From Agrobacterium albertimagni AOL15 (GTDB lineage Bacteria > Pseudomonadota > Alphaproteobacteria > Rhizobiales > Rhizobiaceae), in contig NZ_ALJF01000023.1 of assembly GCF_000300855.1 (NCBI RefSeq), positions 248,001-312,000 of the forward strand: a stretch of 64,000 nucleotides of DNA. Reading direction: 5' to 3'. The number at the start of each line of letters is the position of its first letter. The first letter of the stretch is position 1. The notes below the pieces were generated by a model that was given only the letters and a program-made list of their open reading frames with translations, was not told the origin of the DNA and searched no databases. This document shows, piece by piece, positions 51,379 through 60,029 of this stretch. The position numbers were made by a program, and so were the translations under genes.

Positions 51379-53214
51379 TTATTCCGGCAGCTGGCGCACG
51401 GCACCCTTGTCGGCGGACGAGGCAAAGGCGGCGTAGGCCTTCAGCGCCGTCGTGACATTGCGCTTGCGCTTTTCTTCCGGGAACCAGCCCTTGGCATCCT
51501 GTTCGGCGCGGCGGCGCTCAAGCTCTGCCGGATCGACGACGAGATTGATCGTGCGGTTCGGAATATCGATGTCGATCAGGTCGCCTTCGCGGACGAGACC
51601 GATAGCGCCGCCCTGGGCTGCTTCCGGCGAGGCGTGGCCGATCGAGAGGCCGGAGGTGCCGCCGGAGAAGCGGCCGTCGGTGACCAGCGCGCAAGCCTTG
51701 CCGAGGCCTTTCGACTTCAGGTAGCTCGTTGGATAGAGCATTTCCTGCATGCCGGGGCCGCCCTTCGGGCCTTCGTACCGGATGACGACGACGTCGCCGG
51801 CAACGATGTGGTTCGACAGGATCGCCTTGACGGCTGCGTCCTGGCTTTCGAAGACGCGGGCCGGGCCCTTAAACTTCAGGATGCTTTCATCGACGCCGGC
51901 GGTCTTCACGATGCAGCCGTCGAGCGCGATGTTGCCCTTGAGGACGGCCAGACCGCCATCCTTGGAGAAGGGATGTTCGACCGAGCGGATGACGCCCTTT
52001 TCGCCGTCGGTGTCGAGATCGTCCCAACGCGAAGCCTGCGAGAAGGCCTGGGTGGTGCGAACGCCGCCGGGAGCGGCCTTGAAGAATTCGCGGACCGTTT
52101 CCGAATTGGTGCGGGTGATGTCCCAGCGATCGATGGCGTGGCCGAGCGTTTCGGCATGCACGGTCGGGCAATCGCGATTGATCAGGCCGCCGCGGTCAAG
52201 TTCGCCGAGGATACGCATGATGCCGCCAGCACGGTGGACGTCTTCCATGTGCACATCCTGCTTGGCGGGCGCGACCTTCGACAGGCACGGCACCTTGCGC
52301 GACAGGCGATCGATATCGTCCATGGTGAAGTCGATGCCACCTTCATGGGCAGCGGCCAGAATGTGAAGGACCGTGTTGGTCGAGCCGCCCATGGCGATAT
52401 CGAGCGCCATGGCGTTCTCGAAAGCCTGCTTGGAGGCGATGTTGCGCGGCAGGACGCTTTCGTCGTCCTGCTCGTAGTAGCGGCGGGTGATGTCGACGAT
52501 CAGGTGGCCGGCTTCGACGAAGAGGCGCTTGCGGTCGGCATGGGTTGCGAGCGTCGAGCCGTTGCCGGGCAGCGACAGGCCAAGCGCTTCGGTCAGGCAG
52601 TTCATCGAATTGGCGGTGAACATGCCGGAGCAGGAGCCGCAAGTCGGACAGGCGGCCTTTTCGATCTCATCGACATCGGCGTCGGAGATCTTGTCGTCGG
52701 CTGCAGCAACCATGGCGTCGACGAGGTCAAGCGCCACCTTGCGGCCTTGGAGGATCGCCTTGCCGGCTTCCATCGGCCCACCGGACACAAAGACCGAGGG
52801 GATGTTGAGGCGCATGGCAGCCGACAGCATTCCGGGCGTGATCTTGTCGCAGTTGGAGATGCAGACCATGGCATCGGCGCAGTGGGCGTTGACCATGTAT
52901 TCGACCGAGTCGGAGATGATCTCGCGCGACGGCAGCGAATAGAGCATGCCGTCATGGCCCATGGCGATACCGTCATCGACGGCGATCGTGTTGAATTCCT
53001 TCGCGACGCCGCCGGCGGCTTCGATTTCACGCGCGACGAGCTGGCCGAGGTCCTTCAGGTGGACGTGGCCTGGCACGAACTGGGTAAAGGAGTTGACGAC
53101 CGCGATGATCGGCTTGCCGAAATCGCCGTCCTTCATGCCGGTCGCGCGCCAGAGGCCGCGGGCACCGGCCATGTTGCGGCCGTGGGTGGTGGTTCTCGAA
53201 CGATAGACGGGCAT
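51379..53214 (-). CDS. ilvD: dihydroxy-acid dehydratase
   Basis: 611 residues from ATG 53214 (GAGGTG upstream; MPVYRSRTTTHGRNMAGARG is the family start). Fe-S ligand cysteines are in ISNCDKITPGM and ACPTCGSCSGMFTANSM; the GGSTNTVLH and GRFSGGTSGLSIGHASPEA blocks complete the IlvD/Edd signature. It dehydrates 2,3-dihydroxy acids to 2-oxo acids in valine, leucine and isoleucine synthesis, downstream of the threonine ammonia-lyase encoded at 12.8 kb. Single gene, no leader peptide was found within 200 bp upstream. Confidence 0.95.
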   Translation of the reverse strand: MPVYRSRTTTHGRNMAGARGLWRATGMKDGDFGKPIIAVVNSFTQFVPGHVHLKDLGQLVAREIEAAGGVAKEFNTIAVDDGIAMGHDGMLYSLPSREIISDSVEYMVNAHCADAMVCISNCDKITPGMLSAAMRLNIPSVFVSGGPMEAGKAILQGRKVALDLVDAMVAAADDKISDADVDEIEKAACPTCGSCSGMFTANSMNCLTEALGLSLPGNGSTLATHADRKRLFVEAGHLIVDITRRYYEQDDESVLPRNIASKQAFENAMALDIAMGGSTNTVLHILAAAHEGGIDFTMDDIDRLSRKVPCLSKVAPAKQDVHMEDVHRAGGIMRILGELDRGGLINRDCPTVHAETLGHAIDRWDITRTNSETVREFFKAAPGGVRTTQAFSQASRWDDLDTDGEKGVIRSVEHPFSKDGGLAVLKGNIALDGCIVKTAGVDESILKFKGPARVFESQDAAVKAILSNHIVAGDVVVIRYEGPKGGPGMQEMLYPTSYLKSKGLGKACALVTDGRFSGGTSGLSIGHASPEAAQGGAIGLVREGDLIDIDIPNRTINLVVDPAELERRRAEQDAKGWFPEEKRKRNVTTALKAYAAFASSADKGAVRQLPE

Positions 53215-53443
53215 GGGTGTCACCTCGATGGCTTGTTCGCCGCCATGCCTGCACCCTCGGCGCCAAGGCAAGGCGGCCATTTTGGAACTGGTCTAAGCCA
53301 ACTCCCCTGCCCTGTCACTAGCATCCAAGGGCAAATCGGTACGCCTCGGGCTCACGGCGAGGGCGAATTCATTCGCATTTGAGTGATCGGGTTAAGCCTG
53401 CGGCAAGATGTGTTTACTAGAGTTTACCGCGGAAAGGGGAGTC

Positions 53444-54049
53444 ATGATGACCCGGAAACCTGCCCGCGTGATTCTGCTGAAAGATGCCCGCCAGAAGCTC
53501 AATCCCGAGCCTGCGCCGCGCTGGAACCCGTTCAAAGCACTCTACCGGATGCGGCGCATCCTGATGATGGCGTGTCTTGCGGTGCTCGCCGTCATTCATT
53601 TCGAAAAACTTCCCTATTCCTACCTTGTCGTCCCGGCATCGAACAAGCTGATCGACTACGCCATCACCGGCGCGGTCGCTCCGCGCCCGGAGCCGCTCGA
53701 GGGGCGCTTCGTGACCTGTGCCGGGGCGCAGCGGATCAATTGCGTCGTCGATGGCGATACCTTCTGGTACCGGGCGGTGAAGTACCGGATCTCGGACATC
53801 AACACGCCGGAGATCGGGCGGCCGGCCTGCGAGCGGGAACGCGCACTAGGGCTCGAGGCACAGGTTGCACTGCTCGACACGCTGAATGGCGGCGGCCTTG
53901 TCATGGAACGGAGGGAGCGACGCGACGTGGACCAATATGGCCGCAAGCTTCGCGTGGTCCTGCAGGATGGGCGCTCCGTCGGCGACGATCTGATTGCACG
54001 CGGCATTGCGCATCGCTGGGAAGGGCACAAACAGAACTGGTGTGGCTGA
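53444..54049 (+). CDS. membrane-anchored thermonuclease-like (SNase) protein
   Basis: 201 residues. One hydrophobic helix (about 37-55, MMACLAVLAVIHF) puts the rest outside the membrane. The SNase-like domain (about 85-195) shows CVVDGDTFWYRAVKYRISDI, NTPEIGRPACERERALG and VDQYGRKLRVVLQDG, with the usual Asp of the metal site and active-site Arg residues in ACERERA and YGRK. It could hydrolyse nucleic acid in the periplasm or be a non-catalytic fold; the catalytic Glu of nuclease is near RERRDV. GGGGA precedes the ATG. Confidence 0.82.
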   Translation: MMTRKPARVILLKDARQKLNPEPAPRWNPFKALYRMRRILMMACLAVLAVIHFEKLPYSYLVVPASNKLIDYAITGAVAPRPEPLEGRFVTCAGAQRINCVVDGDTFWYRAVKYRISDINTPEIGRPACERERALGLEAQVALLDTLNGGGLVMERRERRDVDQYGRKLRVVLQDGRSVGDDLIARGIAHRWEGHKQNWCG

Positions 54050-54207
54050 CGCATGTCGGCGAACGACGCGAATCCTTACACGCGCCGGCCGACGCGGACC
54101 TACACGAAATTGTTCCTGTCGGACTTCTTTTCCAGACGATGAAACTCTGGTCTCTATGCTCCCGTCTTCTATCTTAGAGAGACAGAGAGAGCCTTAAGAG
54201 GTCTGCC

Positions 54208-55158
54208 ATGCCGGTCTACCATCCGCCGAAGATTGCAAGTTCCGAGATCACCCCGAAGTCGCTGTATCTCAAGCGACGGCAGTTCATGGGCGTGGCGGCC
54301 GGCGGGATTGCCGCGGCCGGGCTTGCAGCGCCGGCACTCGCTACACCGCTTGCCGCCAAGCCGGGCATCTACACGCTCGACGAGAAGCTGACCTCGAAAG
54401 AGGATGTGACGACCTACAACAATTTCTATGAGTTCGGCACGGGCAAGGAGGATCCGTCGCGCAATGCGGGCTCACTGACGACGCGGCCCTGGACGATCGA
54501 AGTGGGCGGACTGGTCGCCAAGCCGCAGGTGATCGACATCGAAACGATCATGAGCGAAATCCCGATGGAAGAGCGCGTCTATCGGATGCGCTGCGTGGAA
54601 GCCTGGTCGATGGTGATCCCGTGGATCGGCTTCCCGATCTCGGCACTGCTCGACCGGGTCGAGCCACTGGGTTCGGCGAAATACGTGGCGTTCGAAACGC
54701 TTGTCCGCCCCGAGGAGATGCAGGGACAGGCCGGCATCTTCCAGGCGCTGGAATGGCCCTATCGCGAGGGCCTGCGGTTGGACGAAGCACGCCATCCCCT
54801 AGCGATCCTGGCGACCGGCCTCTATGGCGAGACCCTGCCGAACCAGAACGGCGCGCCGATCCGGCTCGTCGTGCCGTGGAAGTATGGCTTCAAGGGCATC
54901 AAGTCGATCGTCAAGATCACGCTCACCGAAGAGGAGCCGGCGTCGACCTGGAACCTGCTGCAGCCGTCCGAATATGGCTTCTACGCCAACGTCAATCCGG
55001 CGGTGGATCACCCACGCTGGAGCCAGGCCACAGAGCGGCGGATCGGCGAAGCAGATGGTCTGTTCGGTGGCGCTCGGATCGATACGCTGCCGTTCAACGG
55101 TTATGCCGACGAGGTCGCAAGTCTCTATGACGGCATGGACCTGACGAAGTTCTACTGA
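54208..55158 (+). CDS. msrP: protein-methionine-sulfoxide reductase catalytic subunit
   Basis: 316 residues. A twin-arginine signal (LKRRQFMGVAAGGIAAAGLA) exports the folded molybdoenzyme. The Mo-bis/mono-MPT cysteine is in YRMRCVEAWSMVIPW (about residue 130), and the SUOX fold continues with PIRLVVPWKYGFKGIKSIV. It repairs oxidised methionines in periplasmic proteins. Its stop overlaps the msrQ ATG (TGATG), so the two-gene msrPQ operon is complete. Confidence 0.96.
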   Translation: MPVYHPPKIASSEITPKSLYLKRRQFMGVAAGGIAAAGLAAPALATPLAAKPGIYTLDEKLTSKEDVTTYNNFYEFGTGKEDPSRNAGSLTTRPWTIEVGGLVAKPQVIDIETIMSEIPMEERVYRMRCVEAWSMVIPWIGFPISALLDRVEPLGSAKYVAFETLVRPEEMQGQAGIFQALEWPYREGLRLDEARHPLAILATGLYGETLPNQNGAPIRLVVPWKYGFKGIKSIVKITLTEEEPASTWNLLQPSEYGFYANVNPAVDHPRWSQATERRIGEADGLFGGARIDTLPFNGYADEVASLYDGMDLTKFY

Positions 55159-55802
55159 TGGCCACGCTTGCGCTCCCTGCCCTGCCCGCCCGCTACAAGC
55201 CGGCGTCGATCTGGGCGCTTTATGCCATCGGGCTGATGCCGGGGCTCTATGCCTTCTATCTCGGGATCTTCGGCGGCCTTGGCGCCGATCCCGTGCGCGC
55301 CTTCGAGCACCTGTTGGGGCTCTGGGCCTTCCGCTTCCTCTGCCTCGGACTTGCAATCACGCCATTGCGGGACCTGTTCGGGATCAATCTCATCGCCTAT
55401 CGGCGCGCGCTTGGGCTATTGGCATTCTATTACGTGCTCGCGCATTTCACCGTGTACCTGACGCTGGATCGGGGCCTGATCCTGTCGTCGATTGCCGGCG
55501 ACATCCTGAAGCGTCCCTACATCATGCTCGGCATGGCAGGGCTCTTGATGCTGATCCCGCTCGCGCTGACCTCCAACCAGTGGTCGATCCGTAGGCTTGG
55601 TCCGCGATGGAACAGACTGCACAAGCTGACCTATCCGATTCTGCTCGTGGCGATCCTGCATTACGCACTGTCGCTGAAGGTGATCGATCCTGAAGCCGCC
55701 TTCTACATCTTGGTCACCGTCATCCTGCTCGGCTACCGCCTGGTGCGGCCGAAGATCATGGAGCGGCGGCGGGCAAAGCGCATGGCCGGCGCGACCCGCT
55801 AG
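55158..55802 (+). CDS. msrQ: MsrQ heme-binding membrane subunit
   Basis: 214 residues, six hydrophobic helices. Histidines for heme b lie in FYYVLAHFTVYLTLD, in NRLHKLTYPILLVAILHYAL and near the N-terminus (AFEHLLGLWAFR). It passes electrons from quinones or flavin reductase to MsrP. The last codons overlap the stop of the convergent DUF2809 gene by 4 bp. Confidence 0.94.
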   Translation: MATLALPALPARYKPASIWALYAIGLMPGLYAFYLGIFGGLGADPVRAFEHLLGLWAFRFLCLGLAITPLRDLFGINLIAYRRALGLLAFYYVLAHFTVYLTLDRGLILSSIAGDILKRPYIMLGMAGLLMLIPLALTSNQWSIRRLGPRWNRLHKLTYPILLVAILHYALSLKVIDPEAAFYILVTVILLGYRLVRPKIMERRRAKRMAGATR

Positions 55803-56221
55803 TCTGGTGACACTTTAGAGCGCGTGAGATGACGCGCTTCGAAGAAGGCTGACAGGGCGATGCCAAGGCCATAGGCAACAATATTCCACCAGGAGAAGAT
55901 GCGCCCGAGCAGGAGAGCGCCTGCCAATGTCAGGCGGAATTCATCAAGCCAGGGCGTGTGATAGAGACGGGTGAATTCGATGAGGGCTGCCGCGATGATG
56001 GACAAGAGCGCAAGGCGACCGAGGGGCTGGCGGGGCAAAAGCGCGGCGAAGAGGAAAAAGACCATGCCGCCCCAGAGTGTCGAACCACCGTATTTCACCA
56101 GGAAATACGGCAGGCCGATTTCATAGCCGCCGAGCCTCAAAGCCACGCCACACGCGATGATGGCAAGGGCTATCCCCAGTCGGCGCAGGCGTTGTGACAT
56201 CGTTGCCTTGATTTCGTCCAT
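55799..56221 (-). CDS. DUF2809 membrane protein
   Basis: 140 residues, about four transmembrane helices. RLGGYEIGLPYFLVKYGGST, LWGGMVFFLFAAL and IEFTRLYHTPWLDEFRLTLA, GALLLGRIFSWWNIVAYGLG are typical of DUF2809, a small family of unknown function often near VanZ-like proteins. Divergent from the DUF817 gene. A start at MSQRL (56200) would also fit. Confidence 0.8.
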   Translation of the reverse strand: MDEIKATMSQRLRRLGIALAIIACGVALRLGGYEIGLPYFLVKYGGSTLWGGMVFFLFAALLPRQPLGRLALLSIIAAALIEFTRLYHTPWLDEFRLTLAGALLLGRIFSWWNIVAYGLGIALSAFFEARHLTRSKVSPD

Positions 56222-56270
56222 GAGCGGTTAGTACTGAGGTTGCAACGGAATGCAACAGCGGGGCTGGCAA

Positions 56271-57143
56271 ATGACACTGGTGGCAGAGGGACGCAGGGAT
56301 CTGCTGAGTGCGCTGGACCGGCGACTGATCGACAATGCTCCGCATCCGCAGCTCACCGGCTTCAGGCGATTCGTCGTCGAATTCGTCATGTTCGGAATCA
56401 AGGAGGCGCGCGCCTGCCTGTTTGCCGGCCTGTTCTTCATCTCGATCTTTGCAGTCCCACGCGCCGGCCTCTTCGGTATTCCGCGCTACGACGTGCTGCT
56501 GATCATCGCGCTCGCCATCCAGATCTGGATGGTCTGGACCAAGCTCGAGACGATGGACGAGCTGAAGGCGATCTGCCTCTTCCACGTGGTCGGCTTTGCA
56601 CTGGAGGCCTTCAAGACGGCGGGTGCCAACCCATCCTGGACCTATCAGGACTTTGCCTACACGAAGCTGCTCGGCGTGCCCTTGTTCTCCGGCTTCATGT
56701 ATGCCGCCGTCGGCAGCTACATCATCCAGGCCTGGCGATTGCTGGATGTCAGGATCCGCCATCACCCGCCCTACTGGATGGCGATCGGGGTGGCTGTCGC
56801 GATTTATCTCAACTTCTTCACGCACCATTACATCGGCGACTATCGCTGGTATCTGGCAGCGCTTGCGATCGGGCTCTATGCGCGCACCACCGTCATCTAC
56901 CGGCCCTTCGACCGCGACCGGCAGATGCCGATGCTGCTTGCTTTCATCCTGATCGGCTTCTTCATCTGGGTTGCGGAGAACATCTCGACCTTCTTTGCGA
57001 TCTGGCACTATCCGAACCAGCTGGGCGCCTGGTCGACGGTGCATCTGGGCAAGTGGAGTTCCTGGACGCTGCTGGTGATGATGACCTTCACCATTGTCGC
57101 CTCGCTGAAGCATATCCGGGCAACGATCCACATTCCGAAGTGA
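56271..57143 (+). CDS. DUF817 membrane protein
   Basis: 290 residues, about eight helices. FVVEFVMFGIKEARACLFAG, NPSWTYQDFAYTKLLGVPLF and FIWVAENISTFFAIWHYPNQ are conserved DUF817 blocks with many aromatic and acidic residues in the membrane, as in YoaT-like proteins. Function unknown. ATG 56271 is used; ATG 56250 is an alternative. Confidence 0.83.
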   Translation: MTLVAEGRRDLLSALDRRLIDNAPHPQLTGFRRFVVEFVMFGIKEARACLFAGLFFISIFAVPRAGLFGIPRYDVLLIIALAIQIWMVWTKLETMDELKAICLFHVVGFALEAFKTAGANPSWTYQDFAYTKLLGVPLFSGFMYAAVGSYIIQAWRLLDVRIRHHPPYWMAIGVAVAIYLNFFTHHYIGDYRWYLAALAIGLYARTTVIYRPFDRDRQMPMLLAFILIGFFIWVAENISTFFAIWHYPNQLGAWSTVHLGKWSSWTLLVMMTFTIVASLKHIRATIHIPK

Positions 57144-57179
57144 CCGAGACCGATTGCGAAAGATTTTTTTCGCATGCCG

Positions 57180-57206
57180 TGTCGAAATGGGTTTAGCTCA
57201 TTCGTT
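57180..57206 (+). promoter_or_regulatory. candidate ECF42-type promoter
   Basis: TGTCGA (57180-57185), 17 bp, then CGTT (57203-57206), 50 bp upstream of the YciI gene. ECF42 sigma factors are reported to use a TGTCGA -35 and a CG(A/T)C-like -10 before DGPF genes (recalled, not looked up). The -10 matches three of four bases. The sigma gene is the third gene of the cluster that this would drive. Confidence 0.5.
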
Positions 57207-57255
57207 GGGGGAGCAGGATCGCAAGAGAGGTCCTGACAACGAGAGGAGATGAGAC

Positions 57256-57693
57256 ATGCGTGTCATGGTGATGGTGAAGGCGACGGAAGACAGCGAAGAA
57301 GGCATCATGCCGCCGGCGAAGCTGTTCGAGGACATGGGCAAGTTCAACGAGGAACTGGTGCAGGCGGGCATCATGCTCTCGGGCGACGGGCTCAAGCCAT
57401 CGAAAATGGGCAAGCGGGTGGCCTTCGACGGACCCGATCGGCGCGTGATCGACGGGCCCTTTGCCGAGACAAGGGAGCTGGTGGCCGGCTACTGGATCTG
57501 GGAGGTGAAGGACATGGACGAGGCGGTCGCCTGGGTCAAACGCTGCCCGAACCCGATGATGACACCGAGCGAAATCGAGATCCGGCCCTTCTATGAGATG
57601 GAGGATTTCGCCGAGATCGCATCACCGGAAGGACAGGCGAGCCACGACCGCGCGGCCGAAGGACTTGCGGCTCAGCAGAAGTCGAAGGGCTGA
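57256..57693 (+). CDS. YciI/DGPF-domain protein
   Basis: 145 residues. The DGPF motif itself is present as IDGPFAETRELVAGYWIWEV (near residue 72), following a KATEDSEEG start and AGIMLSGDGLKPS. These dimeric ferredoxin-like proteins are the typical neighbours of ECF42 sigma factors. Biochemical role unknown; a YCII-related fold with possible peroxidase activity has been described in distant members. GAGGAGA precedes the ATG. First gene of a three-gene cluster. Confidence 0.9.
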   Translation: MRVMVMVKATEDSEEGIMPPAKLFEDMGKFNEELVQAGIMLSGDGLKPSKMGKRVAFDGPDRRVIDGPFAETRELVAGYWIWEVKDMDEAVAWVKRCPNPMMTPSEIEIRPFYEMEDFAEIASPEGQASHDRAAEGLAAQQKSKG

Positions 57694-57699
57694 GCCATC

Positions 57700-58128
57700 A
57701 TGAGCAAGATGATTTTCATCAACCTGCCGGTGACGGACCTTGCTGTCTCGACCCGATTCTACGAGGCGCTGGGGGTGACGAAGAACCCGCAATTCTCCAA
57801 CGAGAATGCTGCCTGCATGATGCTCTGCGACACGATCGGGGTGATGATCCTGACGCATGACTTCTACCGGACGTTCACGTCCCGGCCGATTGCCGATGCG
57901 AAGGCGACGAGCCAGACGCTTCTGGCATTGACCGTAGAGGCGCATGCGGATGTCAACCGGGTTGTCGGGGCAGCCAGCGCTGCCGGAGGACGCGCCGATC
58001 CGAACCCGCCGCAGGATCACGGCTTCATGTGGAGCCGCTCGGTGGAAGATCCGGACGGTCACGTCTGGGAGATCTTCTGGATGGACCCGGCGGCTGCCGG
58101 TGGCGACACAACTGGTGTCGACGCCTGA
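57700..58128 (+). CDS. VOC-family (glyoxalase/bleomycin-resistance fold) protein
   Basis: 142 residues, two beta-alpha-beta-beta-beta units: MSKMIFINLPVTDLAVSTRF at the start, NAACMMLCDTIGVMILTH, and DHGFMWSRSVEDPDGHVWEI near the end with the usual metal-site Glu/His region. It starts 7 bp after the YciI stop and so is in the same operon. Substrate unknown; PhnB-like members occur beside ECF42 genes. Confidence 0.87.
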   Translation: MSKMIFINLPVTDLAVSTRFYEALGVTKNPQFSNENAACMMLCDTIGVMILTHDFYRTFTSRPIADAKATSQTLLALTVEAHADVNRVVGAASAAGGRADPNPPQDHGFMWSRSVEDPDGHVWEIFWMDPAAAGGDTTGVDA

Positions 58129-58132
58129 GCGC

Positions 58133-59491
58133 ATGTCCGCCGTTGACCGGTCGAGCAGTCAGTCCATACTCGTGATCATGAGACGAGACGGACAGCCGGC
58201 TGCAGGCGCTGCCAAGAGCCAGACACTTGCGGCCTCGGACATCGAGAGCATCTATCGGATGGAGCGGGTCCGGCTGATTGCCGGGCTCGCAAGACATGTC
58301 GGAGATCTCACCCTTGCCGAAGATCTGGCGCAGGAGGCACTCGTTTCGGCGCTAGCGACCTGGCCGCGAACCGGCACACCGCCCAATCCGGGTGCGTGGC
58401 TGATGACGACGGCCAAGCGGCGGGCTGTCGACCTCTGGCGCCGTCGCCGGATGATGGCACGCCACGAGGCCACGCTTGCGCACGACATCGAAACCGCGCA
58501 TGTGGATGATTTCGAGGTCGTCGAGGCGACCCTCGACGACGCGATCGGTGACGAGCGGCTGTCGCTGATCTTCACCGCCTGCCATCCCCTTCTCTCCCGT
58601 GACCAGCGCACGGCGCTGACGCTGAAGGTCATCGCCGGACTGACGACGGAGGAGATCGCCCGGGCCTTTCTCACGCAGGAAACGACAGTCGCGCAGCGCA
58701 TCGTGCGGGCGAAGAAGGTGCTGCGGGAGGGTGACGTCGGTTTCGAGGTGCCGATTGCCAAGGAACGCGATGCCCGCCTCGCCTCGGTGCTGGAGGTCAT
58801 CTATCTGATTTTCAACGAGGGCTATGCGGCGAGCCGCGGCGAAGACCTGATCCGGGCGCAGCTTTGTGACGAGGCCATGCGACTGGGGCGCATTCTGGTG
58901 GGGCTGGTACCGGAGGAGCCGGAAGCGCATGGGTTGCTGGCCCTCATGGAGCTGCAGGCCTCGCGCTTCAAGGCAAGGGTGGCGCCCGATGGCAGCGCGC
59001 AGACACTCGAGACACAGAACCGGCGGCTGTGGGACCGATTGCTGATCCAGCGCGGGCTCGGGGGGCTGGCAACGGTGAAGCGACTTGGAGGCGAAGACGG
59101 GATCTATGCGCTGCAGGCGGCGCTCGCAGCCGTGCATGCGCGGGCGTCGCGATTTGAGGATACGGACTGGGCGCTGAGTGCTGCGCTTTATGACCGGTTG
59201 CTGGAAGGGGTCCCCTCGCCTGTCGTGGCGCTGAACCGGGCGGTGGCGCATGCGATGGCGTTCGGGCCCGAGACGGGGCTTGCGCTACTGGCGGAGATCG
59301 AGGCGGAGCCATCGCTGGCGGGTTACGTGGCGCTCTATGCCGCGAGGGGCGATTTTCTGATGCGGCTGGGACGGATGCCGGAGGCGCGCGTGGAATTTGA
59401 GAAGGCGGCGGGTCTCAGCGACAATGCGGTGGAGCGGGCCTTTCTCCTGCAGCGCGCGGAGCTTTCGAATGATCCGAGGACCAACCGGTAA
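58133..59491 (+). CDS. ECF42-type RNA polymerase sigma factor with C-terminal extension
   Basis: 452 residues from ATG 58133 (an ATG at 58178 also fits). Sigma region 2 is at about 38-110 (LAEDLAQEALVSALATWPR, WLMTTAKRRAVDLWRR), region 4 at about 145-200 (LTLKVIAGLTTEEIARAFL, TVAQRIVRAKKVLR). The remaining 250 residues (LIFNEGY onward) are a TPR-like helical extension that marks ECF42; in that group it replaces an anti-sigma factor. No anti-sigma gene is adjacent, which agrees. The stop of the VOC gene is 4 bp before. Confidence 0.88.
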   Translation: MSAVDRSSSQSILVIMRRDGQPAAGAAKSQTLAASDIESIYRMERVRLIAGLARHVGDLTLAEDLAQEALVSALATWPRTGTPPNPGAWLMTTAKRRAVDLWRRRRMMARHEATLAHDIETAHVDDFEVVEATLDDAIGDERLSLIFTACHPLLSRDQRTALTLKVIAGLTTEEIARAFLTQETTVAQRIVRAKKVLREGDVGFEVPIAKERDARLASVLEVIYLIFNEGYAASRGEDLIRAQLCDEAMRLGRILVGLVPEEPEAHGLLALMELQASRFKARVAPDGSAQTLETQNRRLWDRLLIQRGLGGLATVKRLGGEDGIYALQAALAAVHARASRFEDTDWALSAALYDRLLEGVPSPVVALNRAVAHAMAFGPETGLALLAEIEAEPSLAGYVALYAARGDFLMRLGRMPEARVEFEKAAGLSDNAVERAFLLQRAELSNDPRTNR

Positions 59492-59566
59492 GATCAACAG
59501 GCGACTGGCTAGAGCGCAAAAAGTCGCGCAATGATTGCCGGATCTGAAACAGAAGGTGGAAGCTCG

Positions 59567-59947
59567 ATGTTCAAGAATGCCGTTCTGGCTCTTTCCATCC
59601 TGCTCAACTGTGTCTTCGCCTATGGCCTTCTCGCCTTTTCGATCGGTTCGACAAGCGCAGACAAGATGAGTTGCGCCGAGGCCCGCAGCGAGACCGCGAG
59701 CAAGGAGGCTGTGATCGCCCATGCCGGAAAGCACGGCGGATCGCTCGTGAAGGTCCATGGTTTGCTGACAAACAGTGATTACCGGCTCAGAAACATCGAT
59801 GTCAGCAATGGAACGGTGAGCTTCGTCTATACGTCCTCAGCCTTCTACCCGTCCGCTTGCGGCCTGCACCTTCCAGGATTGGATGGGGGCCTTGTGCGCG
59901 TGGACACTGACATCGACGGAAACCCGGGCGTGCGTCAGGTCTGGTAG
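59567..59947 (+). CDS. small secreted or membrane-anchored unknown protein
   Basis: 126 residues from ATG 59567 (AGGTGGA upstream). A hydrophobic N-terminus (about 5-27, AVLALSILLNCVFAYGLLAF) is a signal or anchor. The mature part has two Cys residues (SCAEAR and SACGLHL) which could form a disulfide, and ends DGNPGVRQVW. Not recognised. Base composition like the neighbours. Confidence 0.65.
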   Translation: MFKNAVLALSILLNCVFAYGLLAFSIGSTSADKMSCAEARSETASKEAVIAHAGKHGGSLVKVHGLLTNSDYRLRNIDVSNGTVSFVYTSSAFYPSACGLHLPGLDGGLVRVDTDIDGNPGVRQVW

Positions 59948-59971
59948 ATGGGACGGCATGTCACCTCAACG

Positions 59972-60006
59972 CAAAAAAGCCGGGTGATCACTCACCCGGC
60001 TTTTTG
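59972..60006. terminator. bidirectional terminator of rplQ and the upstream unknown
   Basis: AGCCGGGTGA (59978-59987) pairs with TCACCCGGCT (59992-60001), with TTTTT on the plus side and a T-run (AAAAAA before 59978) on the minus side. Confidence 0.85.
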
Positions 60007-60029
60007 ATACTTCCCTTGCGGGAAGTAAC

